DNA of 52,740 nucleotides. It comes from an uncultured bacterium (GTDB taxonomy: Bacteria > Bacillota > Clostridia > Lachnospirales > Lachnospiraceae). Positions 6,837 through 16,070 of the stretch are shown in pieces. A model generated the notes under the pieces. It saw nothing but the letters and a program-made list of their open reading frames with translations. It was not told the DNA's origin and did no database searches. Every line of letters begins with the position of its first letter. Position 1 is the stretch's first letter. Location of the stretch: contig CAJMON010000015.1 in assembly GCA_905214955.1 (NCBI GenBank), positions 1 through 52,740 on the forward strand, in the 5' to 3' direction. A program made the position numbers and the translations under genes.

Positions 6837-9476
6837 GTGAAAGCGTATGGTGTAAATGAGCTTCGAAAAATGTTCCTGGAATTTTTCGAGAGCAAAGGAC
6901 ATTTGGCAATGAAAAGTTTCTCTCTTGTTCCGCACAACGACAAGAGCTTATTACTGATCAACTCAGGTATGGCACCGTTAAAGCCGTACTTTACCGGAGC
7001 GGAGATTCCGCCTAGAAGAAGAGTGACCACCTGCCAGAAATGTATTCGTACAGGTGATATCGAAAACGTAGGAAAGACTGCCCGCCACGGCACTTTCTTT
7101 GAGATGCTGGGCAATTTCTCTTTTGGAGATTACTTTAAGGATGAAGCCATCCACTGGTCCTGGGAATTTCTGACACAGGTTGTAGGACTGGATCCGGAAC
7201 GTCTGTATCCGTCCGTTTATCAGGACGATGACGAAGCATTTGAGATCTGGAACAAAGAGATCGGCATCGCCCCGGAGAGAATCTTTCGCTTCGGAAAAGA
7301 AGACAATTTCTGGGAGCATGGCGCAGGTCCCTGTGGTCCCTGTTCTGAGATTTACTATGACCGCGGAGAAAAATACGGCTGTGGAAAACCGGGCTGTACC
7401 GTAGGCTGTGAGTGCGACCGTTATATGGAGATCTGGAACAACGTATTTACCCAGTTTGAAAATGACGGAAACGGCAATTATACCGAACTGATCCAGAAGA
7501 ACATTGATACCGGTATGGGACTGGAGCGTCTGGCAGTGGTTGTCCAGGATGTGGACTCCATTTTTGATGTGGATACCCTGCAGGCACTGCGCAACAAGGT
7601 CTGCGAAATGGCTGGTGTGGCCTATGAAGAAGATGAAGAGAAGGATGTTTCCATCCGTCTGATCACAGACCATATCCGTTCTGCCACCTTTATGATTTCT
7701 GATGGAATTATGCCTACCAATGAAGGAAGAGGCTACGTGCTGCGCCGTTTGATCCGCCGTGCAGCCCGCCACGGACGTCTTCTTGGTATTCCAGGTGCCT
7801 TCCTTGCAAAACTGAGTGAGACCGTAATTGAGGGCTCCAAAGACGGTTATCCGGAGCTGGATGAGAAGAGAGAGTTTATCTTCAAGGTTCTCGGACAGGA
7901 AGAAGAGAAATTCAACAAGACGATTGACCAGGGCTTAAATATTCTGGCAGGCATGGAAGCAGATATGAAGGCAGCAGGACAGACGGTTCTCGCTGGAAAA
8001 GATGCCTTTACACTGTATGATACCTACGGCTTCCCCCTGGATCTGACCAAAGAGATTCTGGATGAAAAAGGTTACACCATTGATGAAGAAGGCTTCAAAG
8101 CTGCCATGGAAGAACAGCGTGTGAAGGCAAGAAGCGCCAGAGAGACCACAAACTACATGGGCGCAGATGCTACCGTTTATGATTCCATCGATCCGGCTGT
8201 GACCAGCACCTTTGTAGGCTATGACCGTCTGACCCATGAATCCAAGATCACAGTTCTGACTACCGAAACCGAGGTGACAGAGGCAGTTTCCGATGGAGAA
8301 AAAGCTACCATTTTTGTAGATGAGACTCCGTTCTATGCTACTATGGGCGGTCAGGAAGGTGATAAGGGCGTGATCCGCACTGCAGATGCCGTCTTTGAAG
8401 TAGAAGACACCATCAAACTTTTAGGCGGAAAAATCGGCCACATCGGAAAAGTAGTCAAAGGCATGTTTAAAACGGGCGATGTGGTGACTCTGGAAGTAGA
8501 TCCGGCAGGACGTGCCAATACCTGCAAGAACCACAGTGCAACCCATCTGCTTCAGAAAGCATTAAAGACTGTACTTGGTTCCCATGTTGAGCAGAAAGGT
8601 TCTCTGGTAACTCCGGACAGACTGCGTTTCGACTTTGTACATTTTGCTCCTATGACAGCAGAAGAGATTGCAAAGACCGAAGAACTGGTAAACAAAGAGA
8701 TCCAGGCAGCTCTTCCGGTTGTAACCGACATCATGAACACTGATGATGCGAAGAAAACCGGAGCCATGGCTCTGTTTGGCGAAAAATATTCTGACAAAGT
8801 ACGTGTAGTATCCATGGGTGACTTTTCCAAGGAGCTCTGCGGTGGTACTCATGTGGAAAATACCAGCCAGATCACGGTGTTCAAGATTGTTTCTGAAGCA
8901 GGTATTGCAGCTGGTGTGCGCCGTATTGAGGCCCTCACCGGAGAAGGGGTATTCCGTTATTACAGACAGCTGGAAGAGAAGCTTGACAAGGCATCTGCCC
9001 TGTTAAAGACCACTCCGGCAGAGCTGGAAAACAAAATTGCCCATCTGCAGGCAGAAGTAAAAGCGCTGCACAGCGAGAATGAGTCTCTGAAAGCAAAGAT
9101 GGCTCAGGATGCACTTGGCGATGTGATGAACCAGGTAACAGAAGTAAAAGGCATCAAGCTTCTGGCAGCACAGGTTGAGGGTGTGGACATGAACGGCCTG
9201 CGCGATCTGGGCGATGACCTGAAAAACAAGCTGGGTGAAGGCGTCGTTGTTCTGGCTTCTGCGAAAGACGGAAAAGTCAGCCTGATGGCAATGGCAACCG
9301 ATGGTGCCATGAAAGCAGGCGCTCATGCAGGAAATCTGATCAAAGGCATTGCAGCTATCGTAGGCGGTGGCGGCGGCGGCCGTCCCAACATGGCTCAGGC
9401 CGGCGGAAAGAACCCGGAGAAGATCGGTGAAGCAGTTGCAGCAGCAGCCGGTATTCTGGAAGGACAGATTCACTAA
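6837..9476 (+). CDS. alaS: Alanyl-tRNA synthetase
   Basis: The 879-residue class II synthetase charges and proofreads tRNA-Ala. The catalytic core starts VNELRKMFLEFFESKGH and includes RVTTCQKCIRTGDIENVGKT and the class II motif regions. The editing domain has the zinc ligands HSATHLL and ELCGGTHV. A coiled segment at about 720-760 leads to the C-Ala domain with the glycine-rich VGGGGGGRPNMAQAGG. Translation starts at GTG 6837 with CACAGGAGG upstream, and the next residues align with the family start. Full length, intact. Confidence 0.96.
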   Translation: MKAYGVNELRKMFLEFFESKGHLAMKSFSLVPHNDKSLLLINSGMAPLKPYFTGAEIPPRRRVTTCQKCIRTGDIENVGKTARHGTFFEMLGNFSFGDYFKDEAIHWSWEFLTQVVGLDPERLYPSVYQDDDEAFEIWNKEIGIAPERIFRFGKEDNFWEHGAGPCGPCSEIYYDRGEKYGCGKPGCTVGCECDRYMEIWNNVFTQFENDGNGNYTELIQKNIDTGMGLERLAVVVQDVDSIFDVDTLQALRNKVCEMAGVAYEEDEEKDVSIRLITDHIRSATFMISDGIMPTNEGRGYVLRRLIRRAARHGRLLGIPGAFLAKLSETVIEGSKDGYPELDEKREFIFKVLGQEEEKFNKTIDQGLNILAGMEADMKAAGQTVLAGKDAFTLYDTYGFPLDLTKEILDEKGYTIDEEGFKAAMEEQRVKARSARETTNYMGADATVYDSIDPAVTSTFVGYDRLTHESKITVLTTETEVTEAVSDGEKATIFVDETPFYATMGGQEGDKGVIRTADAVFEVEDTIKLLGGKIGHIGKVVKGMFKTGDVVTLEVDPAGRANTCKNHSATHLLQKALKTVLGSHVEQKGSLVTPDRLRFDFVHFAPMTAEEIAKTEELVNKEIQAALPVVTDIMNTDDAKKTGAMALFGEKYSDKVRVVSMGDFSKELCGGTHVENTSQITVFKIVSEAGIAAGVRRIEALTGEGVFRYYRQLEEKLDKASALLKTTPAELENKIAHLQAEVKALHSENESLKAKMAQDALGDVMNQVTEVKGIKLLAAQVEGVDMNGLRDLGDDLKNKLGEGVVVLASAKDGKVSLMAMATDGAMKAGAHAGNLIKGIAAIVGGGGGGRPNMAQAGGKNPEKIGEAVAAAAGILEGQIH

Positions 9477-9495
9477 GATTTTACGAAAAAAGTAG

Positions 9496-9523
9496 TTGAC
9501 GTATCCGAAAAATATGATATAAT
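9496..9523 (+). promoter_or_regulatory. Promoter for rpsU
   Basis: TTGACG (9496-9501) and TATAAT (9518-9523) are separated by 16 bases. It lies 20 bases after the alaS stop, giving rpsU its own strong promoter and a leader of about 70 bases. Confidence 0.75.
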
Positions 9524-9552
9524 ATTTATCAGTGCAATAAGAATACCCAGAC

Positions 9553-9578
9553 AGTTGTATTATGCACAATCTACAACT
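9553..9578 (+). promoter_or_regulatory. Leader hairpin before the rpsU binding site
   Basis: AGTTGTA (9553-9559) pairs perfectly with TACAACT (9572-9578), ending directly before GGAGGGAGG. Such placement is typical of ribosomal-protein autoregulatory leaders, but control here is only inferred. Confidence 0.4.
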
Positions 9579-9601
9579 GGAGGGAGGTTAGGTGTGAAAG
9601 T

Positions 9602-9778
9602 ATGTCAAATGTAATCGTAAAAGAAAACGAGACACTGGACAGCGCATTACGCCGTTTCAAGAGAAACTGCGCAAAAGCTGGTATCCAGCAGGAGATTCGT
9701 AAGAGAGAACATTACGAAAAACCCAGTGTAAGACGGAAGAAAAAATCCGAAGCAGCTCGTAAGCGTAAGTATAACTAA
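9602..9778 (+). CDS. rpsU: 30S ribosomal protein S21
   Basis: The frame encodes 58 residues starting MSNVIVKENETLDSALRRF and ending in a lysine/arginine-rich tail (RRKKKSEAARKRKYN), the standard size and shape of bS21, which joins late in small-subunit assembly. The GGAGG run lies unusually far upstream (13 or more bases from the ATG). It has its own promoter and a terminator directly after it. Confidence 0.95.
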   Translation: MSNVIVKENETLDSALRRFKRNCAKAGIQQEIRKREHYEKPSVRRKKKSEAARKRKYN

Positions 9779-9791
9779 TTATGTGCAGATG

Positions 9792-9829
9792 AAGCCCCTG
9801 ATAGTTGGTAACAGTCAGGGGCTTTCTTA
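9792..9829 (+). terminator. Intrinsic terminator after rpsU
   Basis: AAGCCCCTGA (9792-9801) pairs perfectly with TCAGGGGCTT (9815-9824), followed by a short T-rich stretch (TCTT). Confidence 0.75.
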
Positions 9830-9847
9830 CTACTAGGAGGACAGGTT

Positions 9848-10471
9848 ATGCCGTTGAGTGGAATCCCATGGGAACAGATGCCCTGGGAAATGGTGGTGTA
9901 TGGCACCAATACAGATCTGTACCGTCTTCTCCAGTGGTTTTTTGTGTACAGCATCTTAGGATGGCTGGTGGAGTCCATCTATATGTCTCTGTGTGCCAGG
10001 CCGAAACACTGGGTAAACCGGGGATTTATTTTCGGTCCCATCTGCCCGATCTACGGGTTTGGAGCATTGGGCGTGTATTTTCTGCTTCGTCCGTTTTCGG
10101 AGCATCTGATGCTGGTGTATCTGGCAGGGGCGTTTCTGGCTACTGGATTTGAATTTCTGGTGGCAACGATGATGCTGCACCTCTTTGGAGAAGTGTGGTG
10201 GGATTATCATGAGAAACCTTTCAATTATAAAGGGATTCTCTGCCTGGAAAGCACGCTGGCCTGGGGAGTTTATACTGTTGTGATGTTTTATTTTCTCCAG
10301 GGGGCCATTGAAAAAGTGACGGCGCTGTATCCCAAATGGGTGGGCTACCGGCTTGTTACGTTTCTGACTGTTTATTATTTCCTGGATTTTGGAATGCATG
10401 TGATATTTGCCAGATATCCCGAAACCCCGGAAAAGATGCGGGACATCCGCAAAAAAATCATAAACCGCTGA
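9848..10471 (+). CDS. CmpB-like multispan membrane protein (putative ABC transporter type IV family)
   Basis: The 207-residue protein is very hydrophobic with five to six predicted spans. It carries the family signature FFVYSILGWLVESIY followed by NRGFIFGPICPIYGFGA, and a later motif KPFNYKGILCLESTLAWG. These match the family labelled putative ABC-transporter type IV (CmpB) in Firmicutes; no ATPase partner is encoded next to it and its substrate is unknown. TACTAGGAGG provides the binding site. The next gene is a D,D-carboxypeptidase 48 bases downstream, so a link to the envelope is possible but unproven. Confidence 0.75.
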   Translation: MPLSGIPWEQMPWEMVVYGTNTDLYRLLQWFFVYSILGWLVESIYMSLCARPKHWVNRGFIFGPICPIYGFGALGVYFLLRPFSEHLMLVYLAGAFLATGFEFLVATMMLHLFGEVWWDYHEKPFNYKGILCLESTLAWGVYTVVMFYFLQGAIEKVTALYPKWVGYRLVTFLTVYYFLDFGMHVIFARYPETPEKMRDIRKKIINR

Positions 10472-10519
10472 TCGTCCGATTATAGATAAGTAGATAAGAG
10501 GACGAAAGGCGGTATTTTT

Positions 10520-11746
10520 ATGAAAAAACTTCTAAGTGTTCTGCTGGCAGTAAGTTTCCTGCTGTGCCAGTGGGCAGAAGGGGCGGCAGAGGAGAGCAGC
10601 CTGGAAGTGGAAGCGCCAGCGGCAGTGCTGATGGAAAATGCTACAGGAACCATTCTGTATGAAAAGGGAGCCGAGGAAGAGCGGAGTCCGGCCAGCGTGA
10701 CAAAGATAATGACACTGCTGCTGATTTTTGAGGCACTGGAATCCGGTCAGCTTCATTTAGAGGACGAAGTGATGACCAGCGCCCACGCAAAGTCCATGGG
10801 TGGTTCCCAGGTGTTTTTGGAGGAGGGAGAGGTCCAGACCGCAGAGACCTTGATTAAATGCATTGTGGTGGCTTCTGGAAACGATGCGGCGGTAGCTATG
10901 GCAGAACACGTAGCAGGCACGGAGGGAGAATTTGTCGCCAGAATGAATCAGAAAGCAGAGCTTCTTGGCATGGAACATACCCATTTTGTGGACTGCTGCG
11001 GACTGACGGAGGATCCGGCGCATTATACCTGCGCAAAGGATATTGCAGTGATGACAAGAGAGCTGATTACCCGTTTTCCAAAGATTCATGAGTATGCCAC
11101 CATCTGGATGGAGAACATCACCCATGTGACCAGGCAGGGAAGCAGTGAATTTGGACTGACCAACACAAACAAACTGCTGCGAAGCTTTGAAGGATGCAGC
11201 GGGCTGAAAACCGGAAGCACCAGCAGGGCCGGGTACTGTCTGTCTGCCACGGCGGAAAGAAACGGCATCGAGCTGATTGCAGTAGTGCTGGCGGCCCCGG
11301 ATTCCAAGACCCGTTTTGCCAATGCAGCTTCTCTGTTAAATTATGGATTTGGAAAATGCCGTCTGTACACTGATGAAAATGAAGAACCTGCAGGAATGGT
11401 TCCGGTAAAAGGCGGCCTGAAAGAGGAGGTGCCGTGCCGGTACGAAAAGCCTTTTCAATATCTGGATACCAATGGGCAGGAGGTATCCGGGATTGAAAAA
11501 GAAGTGGTGCTGTATGAAAAACTGCAGGCTCCGGTATCCGAAAATGATCCGGCAGGAGAAGCCGTATACCGGCTGAATGGAAAAGAGATTGGGCGGGTGC
11601 AGATTTTGACGGCAGAGCCCTGCGAAAAGGCCGGCTTTTTCCATTATCTGAAAAAAGCATGGAACAGATACCGGAATTTGTGTTATGATAAAAAAAACGG
11701 CAGCACGGAAACGGAAACAGTCTGGGAAGAGACTGAAAATGGATAA
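10520..11746 (+). CDS. D-alanyl-D-alanine carboxypeptidase (DacF/PBP5-like), first copy
   Basis: This 408-residue serine peptidase trims the terminal D-Ala from peptidoglycan stem peptides outside the membrane. A signal peptide covers about residues 1-22. Active-site motifs are S59-V-T-K62, S119-G-N121 and K230-T-G232. The C-terminal domain (about 290-375) is followed by an amphipathic segment KKAWNRYRNL and a polar tail rather than a clear transmembrane helix, as in membrane-surface PBP5 types. A second, distinct member lies at 14778. The metallophosphoesterase follows 14 bases downstream. Confidence 0.9.
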   Translation: MKKLLSVLLAVSFLLCQWAEGAAEESSLEVEAPAAVLMENATGTILYEKGAEEERSPASVTKIMTLLLIFEALESGQLHLEDEVMTSAHAKSMGGSQVFLEEGEVQTAETLIKCIVVASGNDAAVAMAEHVAGTEGEFVARMNQKAELLGMEHTHFVDCCGLTEDPAHYTCAKDIAVMTRELITRFPKIHEYATIWMENITHVTRQGSSEFGLTNTNKLLRSFEGCSGLKTGSTSRAGYCLSATAERNGIELIAVVLAAPDSKTRFANAASLLNYGFGKCRLYTDENEEPAGMVPVKGGLKEEVPCRYEKPFQYLDTNGQEVSGIEKEVVLYEKLQAPVSENDPAGEAVYRLNGKEIGRVQILTAEPCEKAGFFHYLKKAWNRYRNLCYDKKNGSTETETVWEETENG

Positions 11747-11760
11747 AAAAGAGGTACTGT

Positions 11761-12561
11761 ATGAAAAAATTCGTTGTCCGGGATTATCGAATTTCCCTGG
11801 ATGAAAAACGGTTCCAGGGATGTGGCCTGGTGACGGCGGTTTTATTAAGTGATCTTCACGGAGTCTGGCACGGAGAAGGCCAGAAAGCGCTTGTAAAGGC
11901 TGTGAAAGACCAGAATCCGGACCTGATTTTAAGTGCTGGAGACTTGATCACAGCAGGTGGTCCCTGTGATGGAGTATATGCACTGATGGAAAAGCTGGCG
12001 GGAACATACCTGGTTTTTGCCGGAAATGGAAACCATGAGACAAAGCTGCGGGAGGAAGAGCCGGAATCTTATGAGGTCTACGAAGGAGAGCTGAAAAGGC
12101 TGGGCGTGCAGATGCTGAGAAACGAAAAGGCAAATCTGACCATTCATAGCCTTCCTATAGAGGTGGCAGGTCTGGAAATTGGAAGAGAACATTACCGGAG
12201 AATCGGTGCGAAAAAAGTGACCGCTTCGGAGATGGACGGCCTCCTTCCACGGCCTTCCAAGGAGAAGTATTCTATTTTAATTGCCCACAATCCTGTGCAT
12301 TTTGGGACGTACCGCTCCTGGGGGGCGGATCTTACCGTTTCCGGCCACCTGCATGGGGGATATGTGCGTCTTCCTGGAATCGGGGGGATTGTCAGTCCCC
12401 AGATGCGCCCATTTCCAAAGTATGACAGGGGACTTTATGAGGAGTCTGGCCAGTATCTGGCTGTCAGTGCAGGCCTTGGCGACCATCATATGCCGGTGCG
12501 CATTGGCAATCCAAGAGAACTTGTGGTGCTGCACATTGGCGCTGGAAAGAAAACGGAGTGA
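11761..12561 (+). CDS. Metallophosphoesterase (YkuE-like)
   Basis: The 266-residue protein has the calcineurin-type two-metal signature: LSDLHG (Asp, His), SAGDLITAGG (Asp), FAGNGNHE (Asn, His), LIAHNPVHF (His) and VSGHLHGG (His-x-His). It should hydrolyse a phosphoester; YkuE-type relatives are associated with the cell envelope, but this copy has no signal peptide and the substrate is unknown. It sits between a carboxypeptidase and scpA with short gaps (14 and 4 bases), consistent with one transcript. Confidence 0.85.
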   Translation: MKKFVVRDYRISLDEKRFQGCGLVTAVLLSDLHGVWHGEGQKALVKAVKDQNPDLILSAGDLITAGGPCDGVYALMEKLAGTYLVFAGNGNHETKLREEEPESYEVYEGELKRLGVQMLRNEKANLTIHSLPIEVAGLEIGREHYRRIGAKKVTASEMDGLLPRPSKEKYSILIAHNPVHFGTYRSWGADLTVSGHLHGGYVRLPGIGGIVSPQMRPFPKYDRGLYEESGQYLAVSAGLGDHHMPVRIGNPRELVVLHIGAGKKTE

Positions 12562-12565
12562 AAAC

Positions 12566-13324
12566 ATGGGAATACCGGTAAAACTGGATGCGTTTGAGGG
12601 ACCGTTGGATCTTCTGCTGCATCTCATTGACAAGAATAAAGTAAATATTTACGATATTCCCATTGTGGAGATTACCAGGCAGTACCTGGAGTACATTCGG
12701 GAAATGCAGCGCCAGGACTTAAACATAATGAGCGAATTTCTGGTGATGGCAGCCACTCTTTTGGATATCAAATCCCGGATGCTTCTTCCAAAAGAAGTAA
12801 ACGAAGAAGGGGAGGAAGAGGATCCCAGGCAGGAGCTTACAGAACAGCTTTTGGAATACAAGCTTTACAAGTTTATGTCCTATGAGCTTCGGGAAAAGCA
12901 GGAAGATGCTTCCCAGGCGCTGTTTCGCCCACGCATTCTGCCCAAAGAAGTGTCAGACTACCAGCAGCCGGCAGATGTGTCGGATTTGCTTGGAGACATG
13001 ACGCTGGCCGGACTTTACCGCTTATTTAAAGCAGTGATGCGCAGGCAGGTGGAGCGGATCGATCCCATCCGCAGCAAGTTTGGCACCTTGGAAAAAGAAG
13101 AAGTGGACATGGATGCTGCCTGGAAAGAGGTAGAAGGCTATATCAGGGAACAGAAAACCTGCCGTTTTACAGACCTTCTTACCATGCACCATTCGAAAAT
13201 GTATACGATCATTGCATTTCTGGTGATTCTGGAACTGATGAAAGTAGGGAAAATTTCTGTTGTCCAGGAGGAAACCTTTGGAGAAATTTTGATCAAAGCG
13301 AAAGAAGAGGAATCCGAAGCATGA
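12566..13324 (+). CDS. scpA: Segregation and condensation protein A
   Basis: The 252-residue kleisin bridges the SMC heads and recruits ScpB to compact and segregate the chromosome. The characteristic start is IPVKLDAFEGPLDLLLHLID, followed by IPIVEITRQYLEY and LLDIKSRMLLP; the C-terminal winged-helix (TFGEILIKA) contacts SMC. The ATG at 12566 lies four bases after the preceding stop; longer in-frame extensions overlap the metallophosphoesterase and are rejected. It overlaps scpB by four bases (ATGA). Confidence 0.93.
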   Translation: MGIPVKLDAFEGPLDLLLHLIDKNKVNIYDIPIVEITRQYLEYIREMQRQDLNIMSEFLVMAATLLDIKSRMLLPKEVNEEGEEEDPRQELTEQLLEYKLYKFMSYELREKQEDASQALFRPRILPKEVSDYQQPADVSDLLGDMTLAGLYRLFKAVMRRQVERIDPIRSKFGTLEKEEVDMDAAWKEVEGYIREQKTCRFTDLLTMHHSKMYTIIAFLVILELMKVGKISVVQEETFGEILIKAKEEESEA

Positions 13325-13890
13325 AGAAGGAAAAACTGGAGGGAGAAATCGAAGCCATTCTCTTTGCAATGGGAGATTCGGTTGAGGCAGAAAAGATTGC
13401 AAAAGCTATTGGGGAAGATGTGGAAACCACGGTGGAACTGATTCATGAGATGATGAAACGCTATGAGAAAGAAGAACGGGGAATCCGCATCATTGAACTG
13501 GAACAGGCCTTTCAGCTGTGTACCAAGAGCGAATATTATGACTGCTTAATCCAGGTGGCAAAGCAGCCGAAAAAATTGGTGCTTAGCGATGTGGCCATGG
13601 AAACTCTTTCCATCATTGCCTACAAGCAGCCAGTGACTAAGACAGAGATTGAGAAGATTCGGGGAGTCAAAAGCGATCACGCCATTAACAAGCTGATTGA
13701 ATATAACCTGGTGACGGAGCTTGGAAGAATGGATGCCCCGGGGCGGCCTATTCTCCTTGGTACCACAGAAGAATTTCTGAGAAATTTCGGTGTTCAGTCT
13801 TTGGATGAACTGCCGGAGGCCAGCCCTGTACAGGTGGAAGATTTCAAAGCACAGGCAGAAGAAGAGGTACACTTACGCCTGGATATCTGA
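13321..13890 (+). CDS. scpB: Segregation and condensation protein B
   Basis: The 189-residue partner of ScpA has two winged-helix domains. Family segments include EGEIEAILFAMGDSVEAEKIA near the start and ETLSIIAYKQPVTKTEIEKIRGV in the second domain, then LGRMDAPGRPILLGTTEEFLRNFG. The start overlaps the scpA stop by four bases, the usual translational coupling. Normal length. Confidence 0.94.
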   Translation: MKKEKLEGEIEAILFAMGDSVEAEKIAKAIGEDVETTVELIHEMMKRYEKEERGIRIIELEQAFQLCTKSEYYDCLIQVAKQPKKLVLSDVAMETLSIIAYKQPVTKTEIEKIRGVKSDHAINKLIEYNLVTELGRMDAPGRPILLGTTEEFLRNFGVQSLDELPEASPVQVEDFKAQAEEEVHLRLDI

Positions 13891-13910
13891 GAAGAAAAGA
13901 GGAGATACTT

Positions 13911-14690
13911 ATGCCGACAACGTATGCTCATGATCTGTTTGGACGGGCAGTGATGCATCATCTTTCCGGGCAAACCGCCCAGGTAGTAAAAGAATATCCG
14001 GCTGCTTACCGGGCAGGCCTTCAGGGACCGGATATTTTGTTTTATTATGTGCCGTTTCGAAAAAATAAGGTTAATGAACTGGGAAATCAGATTCATGAGG
14101 AGGAAGCATTTGGTTTTTTTGAAAACTGCAGGGAAGCAGCCCAAAAAGATCCGGAGCTGGGAGCTTATGTGCTGGGAGTACTGTGCCATTTCCTTTTGGA
14201 CAGCACCTGTCATCCCCTGATCCGCATAGAAGAAGAGAAGACTGGGAAAGCCCACGATGCCATTGAAAGTGATCTGGATCAGGACTTAATGGAACGGACT
14301 GGCAAAGATCCGTTTCATTATAAGCCGGCGGTGTTTTTAAGGCCTTCCAGGCGCTTTACAGGAAAGCTTTTGGCTGTTTATCCGGGACTTTCCAAAAGAG
14401 AACTGCGTCTGTCCATGATTTCCATGCGCATTCTTACCGGAATCCTGGTATGCGGCACCAAAGCCAAACGGACACTTTTGTTATCTGCAATGAAGCTGTT
14501 AAAAGCAGATGGTTTTGCAGGCCATGTCATTCCGGACACCAGACCGGAGTGCTGCCAGCCCTGGACAAACCAGCTGGAAACGCTGCTGAAACAGGAAGTG
14601 CCAGAGGCTGCAGAGATCCTGGAAGCTTACTGGGAAGAGGAGAGCCTTTCAGAAGCAGTAAAAAAACGCCTGGAGTGTAATTTCGGATGA
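13911..14690 (+). CDS. Zinc-dependent phospholipase C family protein
   Basis: This 259-residue protein resembles the zinc-dependent PLC-like family. It begins MPTTYAHDLFGRAVMHHL (His/Asp candidate ligands), continues LQGPDILFYYVPF, and has YVLGVLCHFLLDSTCHPLI with histidines spaced as metal ligands. No signal peptide is present, so unlike secreted clostridial toxins it appears cytosolic, and a toxin role is not suggested. Short members are common in Lachnospiraceae and functionally uncharacterised. It follows scpB by 20 bases with GAGGAG as binding site. Confidence 0.75.
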   Translation: MPTTYAHDLFGRAVMHHLSGQTAQVVKEYPAAYRAGLQGPDILFYYVPFRKNKVNELGNQIHEEEAFGFFENCREAAQKDPELGAYVLGVLCHFLLDSTCHPLIRIEEEKTGKAHDAIESDLDQDLMERTGKDPFHYKPAVFLRPSRRFTGKLLAVYPGLSKRELRLSMISMRILTGILVCGTKAKRTLLLSAMKLLKADGFAGHVIPDTRPECCQPWTNQLETLLKQEVPEAAEILEAYWEEESLSEAVKKRLECNFG

Positions 14691-14744
14691 TGCCAGGGAC
14701 AAAAGACCAAAACGCATAGTTTTCAGAAGATCTACATAAAATAG

Positions 14745-14767
14745 TCCTGTCAAAGAAAGAGACAGGA
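14745..14767 (+). promoter_or_regulatory. Hairpin covering the ribosome binding site of the second carboxypeptidase
   Basis: TCCTGTC (14745-14751) pairs perfectly with GACAGGA (14761-14767) across a nine-base loop. The AGGAG binding site for the GTG start at 14778 falls in the right arm, so folding would hide it. Confidence 0.45.
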
Positions 14768-14777
14768 GTGTGGTTTC

Positions 14778-15980
14778 GTGAAAAAATGCAGAATACTTGC
14801 AGGAATCTGGCTGCTTTTTCTGCTGCTTGTGATGGCAGTGCCGGTAAGAGCAGAAGAGCCGGATCCCGGTGAGCTTTACGCCCTGTCTGCGGTCCTGATG
14901 GATGGCAGTCTGGGGCGTGTTTTATTTGAAAAAAATGGAAAAGAACCAAGGGCTATGGCCAGCACCACCAAGATTATGACCTGCATTCTGGTATTGGAAG
15001 AGACAGATGGAACGGAAGAAGTGGAGGTCTCCGCTTATGCGGCATCACAGCCCAAAGTTCATCTTGGCATGTTTGAGGGGGAACGGTTTTATGTGGAGGA
15101 TCTTTTGTATTCCCTGATGTTGGAAAGCCACAATGATACAGCGGTGACGCTGGCAGAGCATACGGCGGGAAGTGTGGAAGCGTTTGCCAGGCGGATGAAT
15201 GAAAAAGCGGAAGAGCTCGGGTGTACGGATACCCATTTTGTGACACCAAACGGACTGGATGCCGAAGACGAGGGAGGAGCCCATACCATCACGGCTGAGG
15301 ATCTGGCCAGGATCATGCGCTACTGCATTGTGGAATCCCCGAAAAAAGAGGAGTTTTTAAAAATTACCCAGACCAGAAGTTACTCTTTTACGGATCTTTC
15401 TGGAACCAGAAGTTATACCTGCCAGAACCACAATCAGTTTCTGGACATGATGGAAGGGGCTTTAAGCGGAAAAACCGGATTTACGGGAAATGCCGGTTAC
15501 TGTTACGTGGGAGCACTGGAAAGGGATGGAAGGCTCTTTATCGTGGCGCTCCTTGGCTGCGGCTGGCCCAACAATAGGCAGTACAAGTGGAGCGATACCA
15601 GGAAACTGATGCAGTATGCGCTTGAGACCTACACCTATCAGAAACTGCCTTCGCCGGAGACAGAAATCCAGATTCCAGTCTTCCATGCAGTTCCGGAGAA
15701 TGGAAGTTTAAAAACACAGGTGCTGGTAGATACAAAAACAGAAGAGAGGGAGCCTTTTCAGGTACTTACAGGGCCGAAAGATCAGATTACCGTGCGGCGG
15801 ATCCTGATGAAAAATCTGGAAGCACCGGCACAGGCGGGACAGCAGGCAGGGAGGATGGAGTATTACTTAAATGGAGAACTGATCAAGAGCTGTGCAGTAA
15901 AACTTACGGAAACTGTCAGGAGAGCAGACTATCGCTGGAGCTTTTTCCAGATTCTTCACAGATTTGGTCTTTCCCCCTGA
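14778..15980 (+). CDS. D-alanyl-D-alanine carboxypeptidase, second copy
   Basis: A second 400-residue PBP5/DacF-like enzyme. It has a signal peptide (hydrophobic core about 6-22, ending in VRAEE). Catalytic motifs are S62-T-T-K65, S117-H-N119 and K232-T-G234. It begins at GTG 14778. It differs clearly from the copy at 10520 (SHN instead of SGN), so this is an old paralogue rather than a recent duplication. The C-terminus ends RWSFFQILHRFGLSP, a possible surface-binding segment. The binding site lies in a hairpin. Confidence 0.9.
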   Translation: MKKCRILAGIWLLFLLLVMAVPVRAEEPDPGELYALSAVLMDGSLGRVLFEKNGKEPRAMASTTKIMTCILVLEETDGTEEVEVSAYAASQPKVHLGMFEGERFYVEDLLYSLMLESHNDTAVTLAEHTAGSVEAFARRMNEKAEELGCTDTHFVTPNGLDAEDEGGAHTITAEDLARIMRYCIVESPKKEEFLKITQTRSYSFTDLSGTRSYTCQNHNQFLDMMEGALSGKTGFTGNAGYCYVGALERDGRLFIVALLGCGWPNNRQYKWSDTRKLMQYALETYTYQKLPSPETEIQIPVFHAVPENGSLKTQVLVDTKTEEREPFQVLTGPKDQITVRRILMKNLEAPAQAGQQAGRMEYYLNGELIKSCAVKLTETVRRADYRWSFFQILHRFGLSP

Positions 15981-15987
15981 AAAGGAC

Positions 15988-16016
15988 TTGCTATTTTTGG
16001 CAAAATTCGATACAAT
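15988..16016 (+). promoter_or_regulatory. Promoter for the biotin-dependent decarboxylase operon
   Basis: TTGCTA (15988-15993), a 17-base spacer and TACAAT (16011-16016) lie about 55 bases before the first gene of the operon. Confidence 0.55.
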
Positions 16017-16070
16017 TATAATCGGCAGAAAATTTCATTCCAAATAAATTTACAAAATGGAGGGCTAAGA

